Positions 43,280 to 53,849 of a stretch of 64,000 nucleotides of DNA are shown piece after piece. The DNA lies in assembly GCA_009829735.1 (NCBI GenBank), contig CM020620.1, forward strand, positions 11,901,420 to 11,965,419, given 5' to 3'. The notes under the pieces were generated by a model. It saw only the letters and a program-made list of their open reading frames with translations, made no database searches and was not told the DNA's origin. Origin of the DNA: Pyropia yezoensis. Taxonomy: Eukaryota; Rhodophyta; Bangiophyceae; Bangiales; Bangiaceae. A program made the position numbers and the translations under genes. Position 1 is the first letter of the stretch. Each line of letters starts with the position of its first letter.

Positions 43280-44600
43280 TCAAACCTGATTTAGTAACAA
43301 AGGACCTGTCGTAGCCGATAGAGGAGCCGCCCCCACCTGATCCTCTGCACTGTCACGCGCTTGACGAAGGTCACACTCTCGCAGGCCGTCGAGTGCCGCC
43401 ACACGCTCGGGTAGACTGAGGGTCGCACCATTGTACCAGGGGGTAAACGCGGTCAGGGCGAGCTTGTACGCCTGCACACGCCGATTGTTCTCGTGGCGGC
43501 CATGCCTCTGCTTGGACTCCTTTTCCATAGTCATTGCAATATTGTCCGTCCTGCCCAGAATCGCGTCGACGTCGGTGTCCCCACGCTCCCCAGTGCCCTC
43601 TCGCTTCCGCCTTCGGGCATTGTCTAGCTTAGCCGCCTTGCCCCCTTGAGGCCGCGCCTTGCGCTCTGACGCTGCGGCGGCTGCGTCAACCACTGCGTCG
43701 GCGGCACCAGGCGGTGCAGCCGCATTGGATTCCCCGGGGCTCTCTGCCGCACCTGCCCCCTCAGCTGATCCGATAAGCTCTGCGCCAGTTCGCAGCACGG
43801 TTGTGTTCTCGGAGTGGTAGACCCAGCACTGAAAGAACTTTAGTGGGTCGCCGACTGGGTACTCCTGGTCCATGGCGATCGCCGTCAGGTGCTTTGCCCT
43901 GGCGACCATTCCCGTCTTATCTTGATGTGCACTGAAGAAGGCCAGGGGACACCGCAGCACCCGTTCCGGCTTTGGGTTCCAAGTCACACGGCCAACAGCT
44001 TGTTCATAGACAATCACTCCGCCATTACAATGTCCCACCTCTTCTTGCATGCTGGTCCTGTCCGTGCCCCCCACCGGCGCGAGTTATTCTCGCAGTCCGA
44101 TCCCACCTCTGTCCTGCTCTGCGCCTGCGTGCGCTCGATGAAGCGCGCCCGTATGCGTAAACCCGTCATGATGATTGTCTCACCGCTGCTCACGTCGGCG
44201 TCCTCCAGGAGTCTTGCGCGGTCTTGGTCGGCGCTAGCAGCTCCATTGTTGACCAGGCAACTTTCTTGCCTGCCTTACCTCTCGTGGGGGCTGCGTCCGG
44301 AACGGTCTCGGGGCCCTCCGGGACAGTGCAAGCCGGCAACGGTGGAGACGTGGGAGAGGAGAAGAACATGCCATGGTGTAGCGAAGAGAGAGCAAGGTCG
44401 GGGCGGGGGCAAGGGGGGGAAACAGGAGCAGAGGCGCGACGAGCTCGCGGACACGGTCGCGCAGTTGCCTGCCAGCTCTCCCCGGCCGCGCAGGTCGGAT
44501 GCCGAGAATGTCTTGTATCGGTTTGATGGTTGTAGCGCCCTGTTTGTGGCGCCCCAAGTGCTTGGCCCCATCGCCGCCGCACTGTCACGGAACGCCTCTG
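43280..44600 (-). pseudogene. Trihelix/SANT-like DNA-binding protein remnant
   Basis: An intact 264-codon C-terminal frame (44074-43280) contains DPLKFFQCWVYHSENTTVL, an Ala-rich linker, and a basic region QGGKAAKLDNARRRKREG followed by ERGDTDVDAIL. Upstream, in two other frames, are KKVAWSTMELLA (~44250) and a segment ending RRWGARTGPACKKRWDIVM (~44050). The latter resembles the third helix of trihelix/Myb-SANT-like domains, as found in NAM-like and PIF/Harbinger-associated proteins. The domain is thus split by frame changes near 44245 and 44040. It may be a transposon-derived protein. Role inferred from motif resemblance only. Confidence 0.4.
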
Positions 44601-46341
44601 AGACGGACTCTCAGCGTATCAGATACGCCGCTTGGACCGACTCCGAGGCCGATGCGCCCCCACAGACTGAAGCCGCCTCTTCTGTCTTCACATCTCGGGA
44701 GAAGCAAGTGGATCTGAGAGCTCGTCTGAGAGAGTCGGTCTCGGTCCACTAGAACAGAATTCAGAAACAAGCAATGGTGGGGCTGATAGCGCTGTGCAGC
44801 GAATACGGCACCCGTAAAATTCCAAATTTGACTCCATGTCTCGGTCTCGGGCCAGCGGGGCAGAGTTCAGCAAGCGACAATACCCTGCAAGATACTTGAG
44901 CTTTTGCACACCGTAATCTCCTTCCCAGATCGCACCGCGAATCGATGCGATGTAGAAGCGATGACTAAATGCTTCGGATCATCGATGGGTGAAGTGCACG
45001 TGCGAAAATCAATCCAACGCGGACACGGCGCTCTTGCCCTCCCGTGGAGGTGGCCGGTCACGGCTGACTGTGTCTAGCGGGGCGTGCGTTGACCTTCAGT
45101 AAAGAATCAAATGATGGAAGTCATCTTCCTGAACTCCCTGCAGCCACCACGGATACAAATCCGTTGGGTGTCTCACGAGCTTGTAGAGGGCGGTCGGGAG
45201 CTCCCGCACATCCCACGTATATATGTCTACCCCGGATCGAGAATCTCTTGTCATCTGGTGGCGCACGTGTTAGATAGTCGTCTTGCAGCCGACAGCCCAG
45301 ATCCCAGCAGACACAATACCACCGACCGGTGATGCTTCCAACGGCCCTCACGTGGCTTGCCATCATTCTCTCATGTGGGCCGGGAGCGCCAAGGGTGTTG
45401 GTACCTCAGACACCGGCGAGAGAGAGATGAAGAAAGCGCCGGGCTCCAACAAAGAAGCGGGGTGTCATGCACAACTGAGTGGGAGAGCAATCTCTGTGCA
45501 CAGGGCTCTTGTGCCCCAATCGGCCCCTTCTGGAGTGCATAGCCGTTCAAGTCCTTTGTTCTCCTCCTCTCAGTCGCTTTAAATACGAAGGAACGGTCTC
45601 AGTATATATGACCCGACCCCTTTCTCCTTTATCACTTCCCAAATGTTCAGAGTAAGTACAATAGTGGTGTACATACGTGTGACATGCTTCGTTCTTGAGC
45701 ACGTTGACAAGTAACGCAAGCAGGTCGACCGCGCAAGGTCCCACAGTTTTAGGACACCACTAGGCAGTGGTGCATAACTATGCCTCGACCACGTGCAAGT
45801 GCGGTCCTGCCCAGAAGCACTTTGTATATTGTCGGTGTGCTTGCACCATAGGCGCAAAAAAAACGTTCTCATATTGCTGCACAGCGCAACTTCTTGCAGG
45901 GGGCAACATGCGGACAACTGATCCGGCCTGGCTGTTGTGCACCAGCGCAACGTCGCCCGCGAATGATATATACTTTGTCTCTCCTTTTTATTGCCCAATG
46001 GAACGGCCCAGATGACATCGCTTCTACGATTGAAGACATTTGACTGGTCGCCGCTCCACATGGAATACTGGGAATGTTTTTTTTTGCTCTGGGGGCGCAC
46101 TGCATCGGGATGCTGACTTGCATCTTCAGTTGCATGTGAGGGCAGGGCATGCTGTGCGAAGCAGATCCCAGTTCGGGGCCCCTTCGAGGGCCTGCGCCGC
46201 CTCACCACGCGGGGTGGTGCGTCGCCCTACCAACGAACGAGGACCATCCGGGTCAAGTACGCGCGAGAATCTGCCCATCCCCAAGCGCGACGCCGCCCCG
46301 GCCAGTTCGGCCTTGGTTGCAGTGACGCGGAACTACACCAT
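44601..46341. other. Intergenic, no supported gene
   Basis: Near-average composition with many short frames. I recognised no protein, RNA gene or repeat in this stretch. Confidence 0.4.
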
Positions 46342-46558
46342 GGATCCGCCTCCCTTAAAACCAGGGAACGCAAAGATAGAAAGGAGCCGGCGGGGCGCAC
46401 ATCAAAGATGTTTGTTGGAAAGTTACGGGGGGGAGTGCGGTTGCGAGGTGTGGGGCAGGGCGGAGAGTGTGGCACAGATGACGGCTGGGAGGTTCCATCA
46501 GATGCATCGGCCTGCAAAGCACCTTTATTTCTCTCGCACCAGCTTTAGGTGCGCTTCT
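46342..46558. repeat. Dispersed repeat, copy 2 (~217 bp)
   Basis: Diverged copy of the repeat at 42543-42765, in the same orientation. It shares ATGGATCC, CCAGGGAACGCAAAGAT, GATGCATCGG and the closing GGTGCGCTTC. The pair is 3.8 kb apart. Confidence 0.7.
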
Positions 46559-47899
46559 CTCTCTGCAAATCTACTGAATCTGAGCCCCCTTTCCTGGCCG
46601 ATCCCCGTCCATACTGTGTGAGTGACAGAATATTGACAAGAGCGCGACGCAGCCAGTGGCGTGTGGGTGTGAACGTGCAAAGAGAAGAAAAAGAGACGGT
46701 GGATCGCGTGCGCCTGTGTTGGGAAGTCATGGGCAAGTGGTTGGGGAGCGCGACTTGCCGGTGGTGACGGTGACAAAATGCCAGAGCGCAGGCAGCGAGT
46801 GCACACGGTACAAAAATAGCAGTGAAGCACTTAATTGGGGATCCAACTGGAGTATTCAAGGTTGCCACAAGTGTGGCGCAGCATGGCTTTGGCCGATGGC
46901 ATGTGGAATAGCGATGGCCGATTGCAAGACATGTCTGGCATTTTTTTTTATAGACGTCTCATTAGTTGCGGCACTTGAAGTTTGTCGTTTCTAGGGCAGT
47001 AGTCGATGCAGTTCGTCGAGTTCTCCGTGCTTTTCGTTTTGTCCTTTCTCCGCTTTTCTCTGTGTTGTACGCCTCCTTCTCTCTCTGGGCATGTTATTGC
47101 TGTTCTCCTAATTTTGGCCGATCCGGACGAGAACAACAGTGACTGCAAACAACAGTGCAGGCGACAATTCTTTAAAATAATTGAGAGTAAAGGATGTAGC
47201 CCCCTGCAAAAAAAGCTTCAATCTGTCACTTTATTGTCACGGTGGGGAGGATTCTTGCTAGAAAATTGAGATTTTAGGGACCACTAGGGCTGAAAGGTGA
47301 TGGGTGGACAACAGCTGTCTTGTGCGGTGTTGTCATTGGTCCATGGAAGTCCTCTCGTTCCTGACGCAGTCCGGACAGCTGTCGCGTTTTCTCGACGAGA
47401 TGTGAGTTGTTCCGGGTTCATGCTGCTGTCACAAGCAGAGGGACGAACTCGGGCCGAACTGGGGGGCTGTCGGGCAGATCCGTGGGCTCTCGACAAGCGA
47501 CCGAGGACGAGTGAGAGGGAACATGAGGAAAGTGGGCATGCTGCAGCTCGACCGGCCGGGAAAGGACGGAAGTTGAGGACGTTGCAGCCCGACCGGCAAG
47601 AACAGGAGCACCCTGCTGAATACTGTAAGCACGTAAACGACGCCAGCACAGGGGTAATTTCTTACAGACCTGGCCGGTCGAGGTCAATCACCAGCCTTCC
47701 CCTCTTCGCCCACCCGACGCGTGCCCAGCGCACGCCTGCATCGCGCGCCCGAGTGCCAGCCCCCCCTCCCCCCAACCCCACCTCCCGTGGCACAGTGTTC
47801 GCTCCGGCTTTTCCCAAACTTCTCCCTCGCCCCCCCCCTCTCCCCCCCCAGCCCCATCCGTCTTTCGCAGTTGTCCTCGGCTGCTCATCCGTCCCCCCG
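46559..47899. other. Intergenic upstream of the transposase remnant
   Basis: AT-richer than the rest of the window around 46950-47280. No recognised gene. The left end of the DNA transposon probably lies here, but I could not identify terminal repeats. Confidence 0.35.
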
Positions 47900-49423
47900 A
47901 TGCTCTCGGAGGAGACGCGGCACCACTTGGTACGCCTGGTCATGCACGACCACGCGACCGTGGCGTTTGCTGCGCGGTCGCTACACGTGTCTACCCACTC
48001 GGCCACGAGGTACCTGATGTACTACCGTGAGACGGGCGGCGCGGTCCGTTATGACCCTGCAATGTGTAACCATCACTGTGATAACGTCCGGGATGACGAG
48101 CAGCTGCGTGACGCCATCTTTGTGGCAGTATTGACCCCCAGGTAGGGGGGCAACACGTGCCATGCAAGGGGCGGCAGGCCACTAGCCTGATCCGTTCCTC
48201 CCCCTGCATTTGGGTCCATATTCCCTAAGTTTGGGATAGTTAGCTTAGTAGTAAATCCAACTTGGATTTGAGGGTTTTCTGCATTTATCGTCTTGAATTT
48301 TCGTGTGGCCCGGTGGGCAGGTGCTGGGGTGGGAGATTCTGAGTGGCGAGATTCTGAGGGGACCCTGGGGGGATAAGGGGAGGGACAGCGGGGCTTGGCC
48401 CTGCGTCCCCGTCCCGACGAAGAAACTGTTGGACCACACACCATCTTCTTGTTTGTCAGTGGGGGGATTGCCCCACAACAGGGATAGAGTGTGTGCGACT
48501 TGCACTTCTTCCGGTTCCCCCGACACGGGAGGCAGCCCTTTTAAACCGCCCCAACTTGGGTGTCGTGTGTGCAACTGGTTTTTGCCACAGTCTTGGCGGC
48601 CGTTGAGGAACACCCCGAGATGTTCTTGGAAGAGATGGCTGCCGCTGTTGCTCATGTTGTGGAGCTGGTGGCGACCGGGGTGAGCGTCTCTGTTTCCTCT
48701 GTGAGTCGTGTGCTTGCTCATAAAAGCTTTACTCGTAGAATCTTTGAGAAAGCGTTTTTTGCCCGCAACGAGGCACTGCGCGCGGCGGGGTTGAGTTTCA
48801 GTGGCGTATTCCTTCGCGGTGTCGCGTCTATGCTGACAAGGCACACAGATGTGGGCGCGCTGCGGAGAGGCGGTGGTCTTGGGCGCACCGGAGAGAGAGG
48901 GCTGAGTGCTATGTGGAGTCCTCTCGCGGTGTGCGCACGAGTTTTTTGTGGCCATGGCAAACGACGAAGTCTTGGACTAGCACATCACTCGGCCTCCTCC
49001 TGTGCAATCGTCGGTCGACTTTTTGTTGTTTGTAAGGAACTTCCTGCTTCCGCGTATGACTGCCTATGACGCTACGAGGGAGTGGGATGCCCAGAAGGGA
49101 AGGTGCGTGTTGGTGCTGGACAATGCGCGTGTGCACGACCAGCTGGCGTTGACCCGAGTGCGGGACGCGGGCGTGTTTGTGATGCTCTTACCACCGTACT
49201 CCCCGGCTTTTAATCCCATTGAGGATGTTTTTTCGGTCGGGAGTAGCTGGCTGCGGCGCTACATCTTGCCACAGCAGTACAACGTGTGGCCGATGACAAC
49301 TATTGACGGCATGCTGAGCCACATCACTGGGGACAACAGTGCGGGTTTTGTGCGTGCGGCTGTCCGCCGGTACATCCTGTACGTCCGAGAAAATCATTCA
49401 AATTTCGCTGCAGTCCGTCCCTG
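47900..49423 (+). pseudogene. IS630/Tc1-type DDE transposase, decayed
   Basis: An ATG at 47900 opens an N-terminal helix-turn-helix (VRLVMHDHATVAFAARSLHVS...ATRYLMYYRETG). After about 440 bp of unrelated sequence, VEEHPEMFLEEMAAAV and VSSVSRVLAHKSFTRRIFEK continue. A displaced frame then carries VYADKAHRCG...RRWSWAHRRERA, likely the first Asp region. From 49002 the frame holds VLVLDNARVHDQ (second Asp) and LLPPYSPAFNPIEDVF (Glu), the signature of DDE_3 endonucleases. The 440-bp interruption begins at CAG/GTAGGG and ends at TTTTTGCCACAG, so it could be an intron, but the simple join is out of frame. Other frame shifts make this copy inactive. Confidence 0.8.
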
Positions 49424-51019
49424 ATCATCAGAGAGAGGTCCTTCGTACCGGATCAATCCGAGCGCAACGCAATCCGTGCGCTCGACGGGGATGTCGGAAG
49501 AGGCATTGCATGCTCGAGGTGGAAGCATCTCGGGAAATTTTGTAAAATTCGAGGCTTGCCCTGTCGAGTCGAACCCGCGCTCCATGGGCGCAGGCTACTT
49601 ACATCCGACTCGACGGCCCGCCCCCCCCCACTTGGCGGTCAGTCCCACTTCCGCCGACGCGTGCTGCCGTCGTCATTGGCTCCCACCGCAACTGCCTTGA
49701 GGACCCCCCTGCCCGTGCAGGTTACGCCCCCCCCATCCGTCTCCCCCCCCCCGGTTTGCTCTTACTCCTTGGATGAGCGACTTTTTCGGTTCCCACGTCA
49801 AGAACTACGCGCTGTTGAGGCTGTGGCGATGGCGCCGCGCATTTGGCGCGGTAAACCGCGCCCCGGCCGGCTGCGAGGCCGCCGCTCTTCTTGTAGCAGA
49901 AGTCGCCTTGAAATCGCCGGAAAAATCGATGTTGGATGCCCGGAATCGACCCCACTCCATGGAACATGTGGGGGTTTACCGCACCTCTCGGACTAGGGGC
50001 ATCTCCGATCAGGGGGAGGCGGATCGTGGCGACGTCTGCCCTTGACCAATCGGGGGAAGGAGGGGGTCGCTCCTCCCTCGGGAGGGGCACGCCACGTCAT
50101 CCTCGCTGGATCCCCGCATGAATGGGGGGGGAGAGAAGATAACATCGGGTAGAGCGATTACGCCCGCCAGATTGGAATTGGCCTTTTGGCTAGTGAGGGG
50201 AAGTTACCTAGGGCGGGCTACTTCCGCCCCAATCTGGCCGAGATTTAGTGAGATCCGTCCACTGAGCGTGTTTTGCGTGGAGAGATGTGCTGGAGGGTTC
50301 TGAGTGTTTTGATTGGGTGTTTTGTGTAGGGAGTGTTGGCCCGCACTCCGGGGTCCCACAGCGGGCCCTGGACCGGCGGGCCAAAGAGGGATATCTTCGC
50401 GTGGGGCTGTGCCCGTTGCTTCCCCCTCACAAAAAATCAACCTTGCGTTACCCTCGTGTTCCCTGTCCCGGACGCTTCCACCTTCGCGTGGAGCTCTACG
50501 TTCCGTCGGTTCTGACTCCAGGGTTTATACCCCGGGTTCCCCACCATCTCCTTCAGGAGGATAAGGTACCTCGTTGGTGTGGGCTTACGCCCAGATAGCT
50601 ACCACAGAAGGTATGTTAACCAGGCGTGGTGGACCACTGCGCCACGGGTTGAATCCTTGACATCCTGAGACAGATAGTGGGTTTACCCCCCAAATCCTCA
50701 CAGCACCGACCGCTGGGCCCGTCATCCGTGGCAGTCGCGATACTGCAACAGTTCTCTGCGCTCGCGCGAGGCAGGCCCTCCTGACCGCGTCTGCTCCGCG
50801 GCTACCCCGACAAGCGTCTGAGGGGCAGCTGGCGGGAGATGCCGCGATTCTGTGCCAGCGGCAAGCGCGGCCGGGGGAGGGCGTGGCGGCTCTCTACCTC
50901 TGCCTCTTCGTCGATGGCTGAGGTCGCCGCCGGGGGGGGGTGGAGGAGGGGTAAAGATGACGAGGCTGCTTCTGCCGTACGAGAGGAGGGCAGCGGAGCG
51001 GATGAGGAGTGGATCCGCC
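49424..51019. other. Intergenic, no supported gene
   Basis: Mixed sequence. An inverted repeat GTCGAGTCG...CGACTCGAC near 49565-49620 looked tRNA-like but does not fold as a tRNA. The right end of the DNA transposon may lie in the first part. No gene recognised. Confidence 0.4.
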
Positions 51020-52560
51020 TCCTGGTGCGGTGCTCACGTCAGTAGGGGGGAGTGCCCAAACCCTGCCGTGCGTTCTTGGCGAGTGCGCCCGCCACCTTCG
51101 CGTGGCGACCGGGGGGCCGTGGCGTGGCGGTGGGGGGGGCGCCCTGCTCTTGTGCACGTCAGCTCGCGCACAGCGCGGCGTTGGCAATGAATGGAAGGGA
51201 GACACAGGGGGGTTGCCCGTCGCTTGGGCAGTCCCTGTCCGTCGGGGTGGAGGAAAAGGAGCCCGTTTCTTCCTCGGCTGCCTCGGTGCCGCCACGTAGG
51301 GCGGGAGTTGCCCACTGCGCCGCGACTGCATCCCACCCGAGGTGGGGTGGGGGGGGCTCCCGGGTCTGCTGCGTTTGCTCTTGCCCCGCGCTGTGGGGGG
51401 GCGACTGCTTTCCTTTTTTCGGCTGCGTCCACCCCGTGGTGCAGGGGGGGGGCTTTCCATTTTGGTCACGGCTGCCTCGGCCCGCCGTGTATGGGGGGGG
51501 CTGCCCACACAGCCGCGGCTGCGTCTGCCAAAAGGTGGGGGAGGGGAGGCTGCCCATTCTGCCGCGGCTGTGATCACTCCGAGCTTGGTGGGAGCGGCCG
51601 CCCAGTCCGCCACGGCTTCGTCTTCCCACCGCGCGGTCGGGGGGGGGCGGTTTGCGGTCCTGCCAAGACTGCCTCTGCCCCGCGGTGGGGGAAGGCGCCT
51701 GCCTAATCTGCCACGGCTGCCTCTACCCCGTGGTGCGGGGGGGGGACCTGCCAGTTTGATTCATGGCTGACTCGGCGCAGACTAGTAGGGGGGGGTTTCC
51801 CACACCGCCGCGGCTGCATCTCAGCCGAGGTGAGGAGGGGGGGGCTGAAAGCTCTGCCGCAGTTGTCTCCACCCCTAGGTGAAAAGGAACGGCTTCCCAC
51901 GTCGCCACAGTTTTATCTGCCTATCCCGCGGTACAGGGGAGCGGCTGCCCGCTCTGCCTCGCCTGCCTCTGCCCCGAGGTGGGGGGGGGCGCCTGCCCTG
52001 TCGGCCACGGCTTTTTCCGCCTCGCGGTGCCCGCGGGGGCTGCCACTTTTGCCGCATCTGCATTGCCGCCGCCGTGTGGGGGGAGGCTGCCCTCTCCGCC
52101 GCGCCTACATCAACCGCGAAAGTGTAGGGGGGGGGCTTCCCGTTCTCGTGCGGCTGCCATTGCCCCGCTGTAGGCGGGGGCCACTGCCCCTATCACTTGC
52201 GTCTGCCTGTGCCCCACGATAGGGGGGCGCTGCCGACTCCCGCGCGGCTCCCTTCGTGTCGCTGCTGGGCGAGTCGGCTGCCCAATCTCATAGCAGATGT
52301 TGCCCAGTGGTGGAGTGCAAGCGCTCATTATTACGCCGCGACTGCCTCTGCCCTCCGGATTTGGGGCGAGGCGGCCCGTTCTGCCACGGCTGTGTCTGCC
52401 CCGCTGTGGGAGAGTGCCTCTGCGTATTCCACCGCGGCTGTCTCTGCCCCGCAGTGTGGACGGGGGCGCTGATCTTTTCCACATCGGCTGCACGCGCACC
52501 GCAGTGGGATGCGAAGCGGCGGAGGAATAGTAATAGGGGAATCGTGGTGCAGTGCCGCCG
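51020..52560. repeat. Degenerate ~48-bp minisatellite, about 30 units
   Basis: The core GCGGCTGCCTCTGCCCCGCG followed by G5-9 and CTGCC recurs about every 48 bp. Measured anchors: 51563 to 51611, and 51671 to 51719, both 48 bp. Units are diverged. One frame reads a 16-residue pattern like LPRLPLPRGGGGRLPN, and all frames stay open for long stretches. No function is implied by these frames. Confidence 0.8.
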
Positions 52561-52658
52561 GCCGTGCTGTGGGAGGTGGTAATGGATGGCCGCGGAAGCC
52601 TTCCTTTGCACTTTCGAAAAGTGGTGCTGGCGTGACCCCGCGGCTGGGGGGGGGGATG

Positions 52659-53230
52659 TGAAGCATCCCTCGCCCTGACTTGGCGTCGACCCGGGATGGC
52701 GACCAACGGACACCAGGTGCCAGGACACGCCCGCCGTGTGGGGATGGTTGGCGGCCGTAGCCCGTACCCGGCACTGGGATGCGGTGGACTACGCTACCCA
52801 CACGTGAGAGAGGGCCTTCTGATGGATTTTCGCATATTTCTGAGGGACTTGATCTGTGAGAATTTGAGTATGAGATTAGTGAGGGAGAACAGAATTAGTA
52901 GTGATAGTGGCCCCCGACCTGACGAGGATAGGCTCGGGTCGGGGCCACTCGGGGGTAGGGGGGGTCTGCCTGGCCAACGTGCCGAGGCTCCCCCAGATGC
53001 ACGTTAAGAGGGACAGCGAGGCGCCCTTGGCCCGCGCCCTCAGGGAAAAAGACAACTGCGCGTTTGCTTTCCTCTTCCCCGTGTGCACTACCGTGCGTAT
53101 CTGTTTGCTCTGCGAGCAGGCACGTGAGGCAACAGGCATACCACTCTCGTAGTCTCCCTTTCTGTGTTACCTGTCCCTTTCCCCCGAGGGATATTGACAC
53201 GTGTCTGAGAGGATCGAGTTTTATACCACA
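52659..53230 (+). mobile_element. Solo LTR of the chromovirus, 572 bp
   Basis: Begins TGAAGCATCC and ends ATACCACA, aligned end to end with the LTRs at 1083-1654 and 55944-56515 and the same length. No internal retrotransposon sequence adjoins it. Five-base flanks are GGATG and TATTT, so no target duplication is visible. It carries the same TATA box at its edge (53219-53225, minus strand) and the same GC hairpin. Confidence 0.9.
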
Positions 53231-53849
53231 TATTTGGTGGAGCAGCAGGGGATGATTGGAGTGTTTGAGAAGAGACATTTGGGAGCAGCGGTTGGGTTGT
53301 TCCTGTTCTGTCTTTTTCGGTGGTTGTGGGGGGTGCCGCCGCTGGGCGTAACGATCTTTGGGGAGGTGGGGGTGGTGGACGGCCTGTCGGGGGGGGGGGG
53401 GGGTTCGACGCCACGCGCGTTAACCTTGCCATTGTGGTGGTGTTGTTTGGGTGAACGCCGGCTTCCCGCCGAAGGCGCGGAGGGGGAGTGGGGGTGCAAG
53501 AATTCTGCTGATGCGCGCGTAACTGGCGGGGGCTGCAGGCCTGCAGCTGCCAGGTCAGGATGACTGGAATGGGGCGTAGTGCGTGAATCACCCGGTATCC
53601 CGCAGGTCCGCGGCGGCGCTGCCGCTGACGCTTTCACAGCATTTTTCTTGGACTCCACCGCCCCTGGTCATGCATCTCGGGCACCTTCGTGCGTGAGCAC
53701 AGTGGGGGGGGCGGCGAGGGTGCGTCGCGCGGCTTCATCCCCCCCCGCACCCCGCATGTTCCTTTCCCTACCGATCCGATCCCTTCGCTCCTCCCCTCCT
53801 CGCACTCTCACCAGCACACCACAGGCCCTCAGCAAAGGTCACCTGCCAT
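53231..53849. other. Intergenic, no supported gene
   Basis: G-rich stretch between the solo LTR and the helical-protein remnant. Only short unrecognised frames. Confidence 0.4.

Noticed and set aside
43889-44752. Plus-strand ORF of 287 codons
   Set aside because: It lies opposite the trihelix-like frames and shows no recognisable protein feature; treated as a shadow.
49555-49625. Possible tRNA gene (minus strand, GGTTCGACTCGAC)
   Set aside because: The T-arm does not pair properly and no anticodon or D arm is found; the inverted repeat GTCGAGTCG/CGACTCGAC explains the resemblance.
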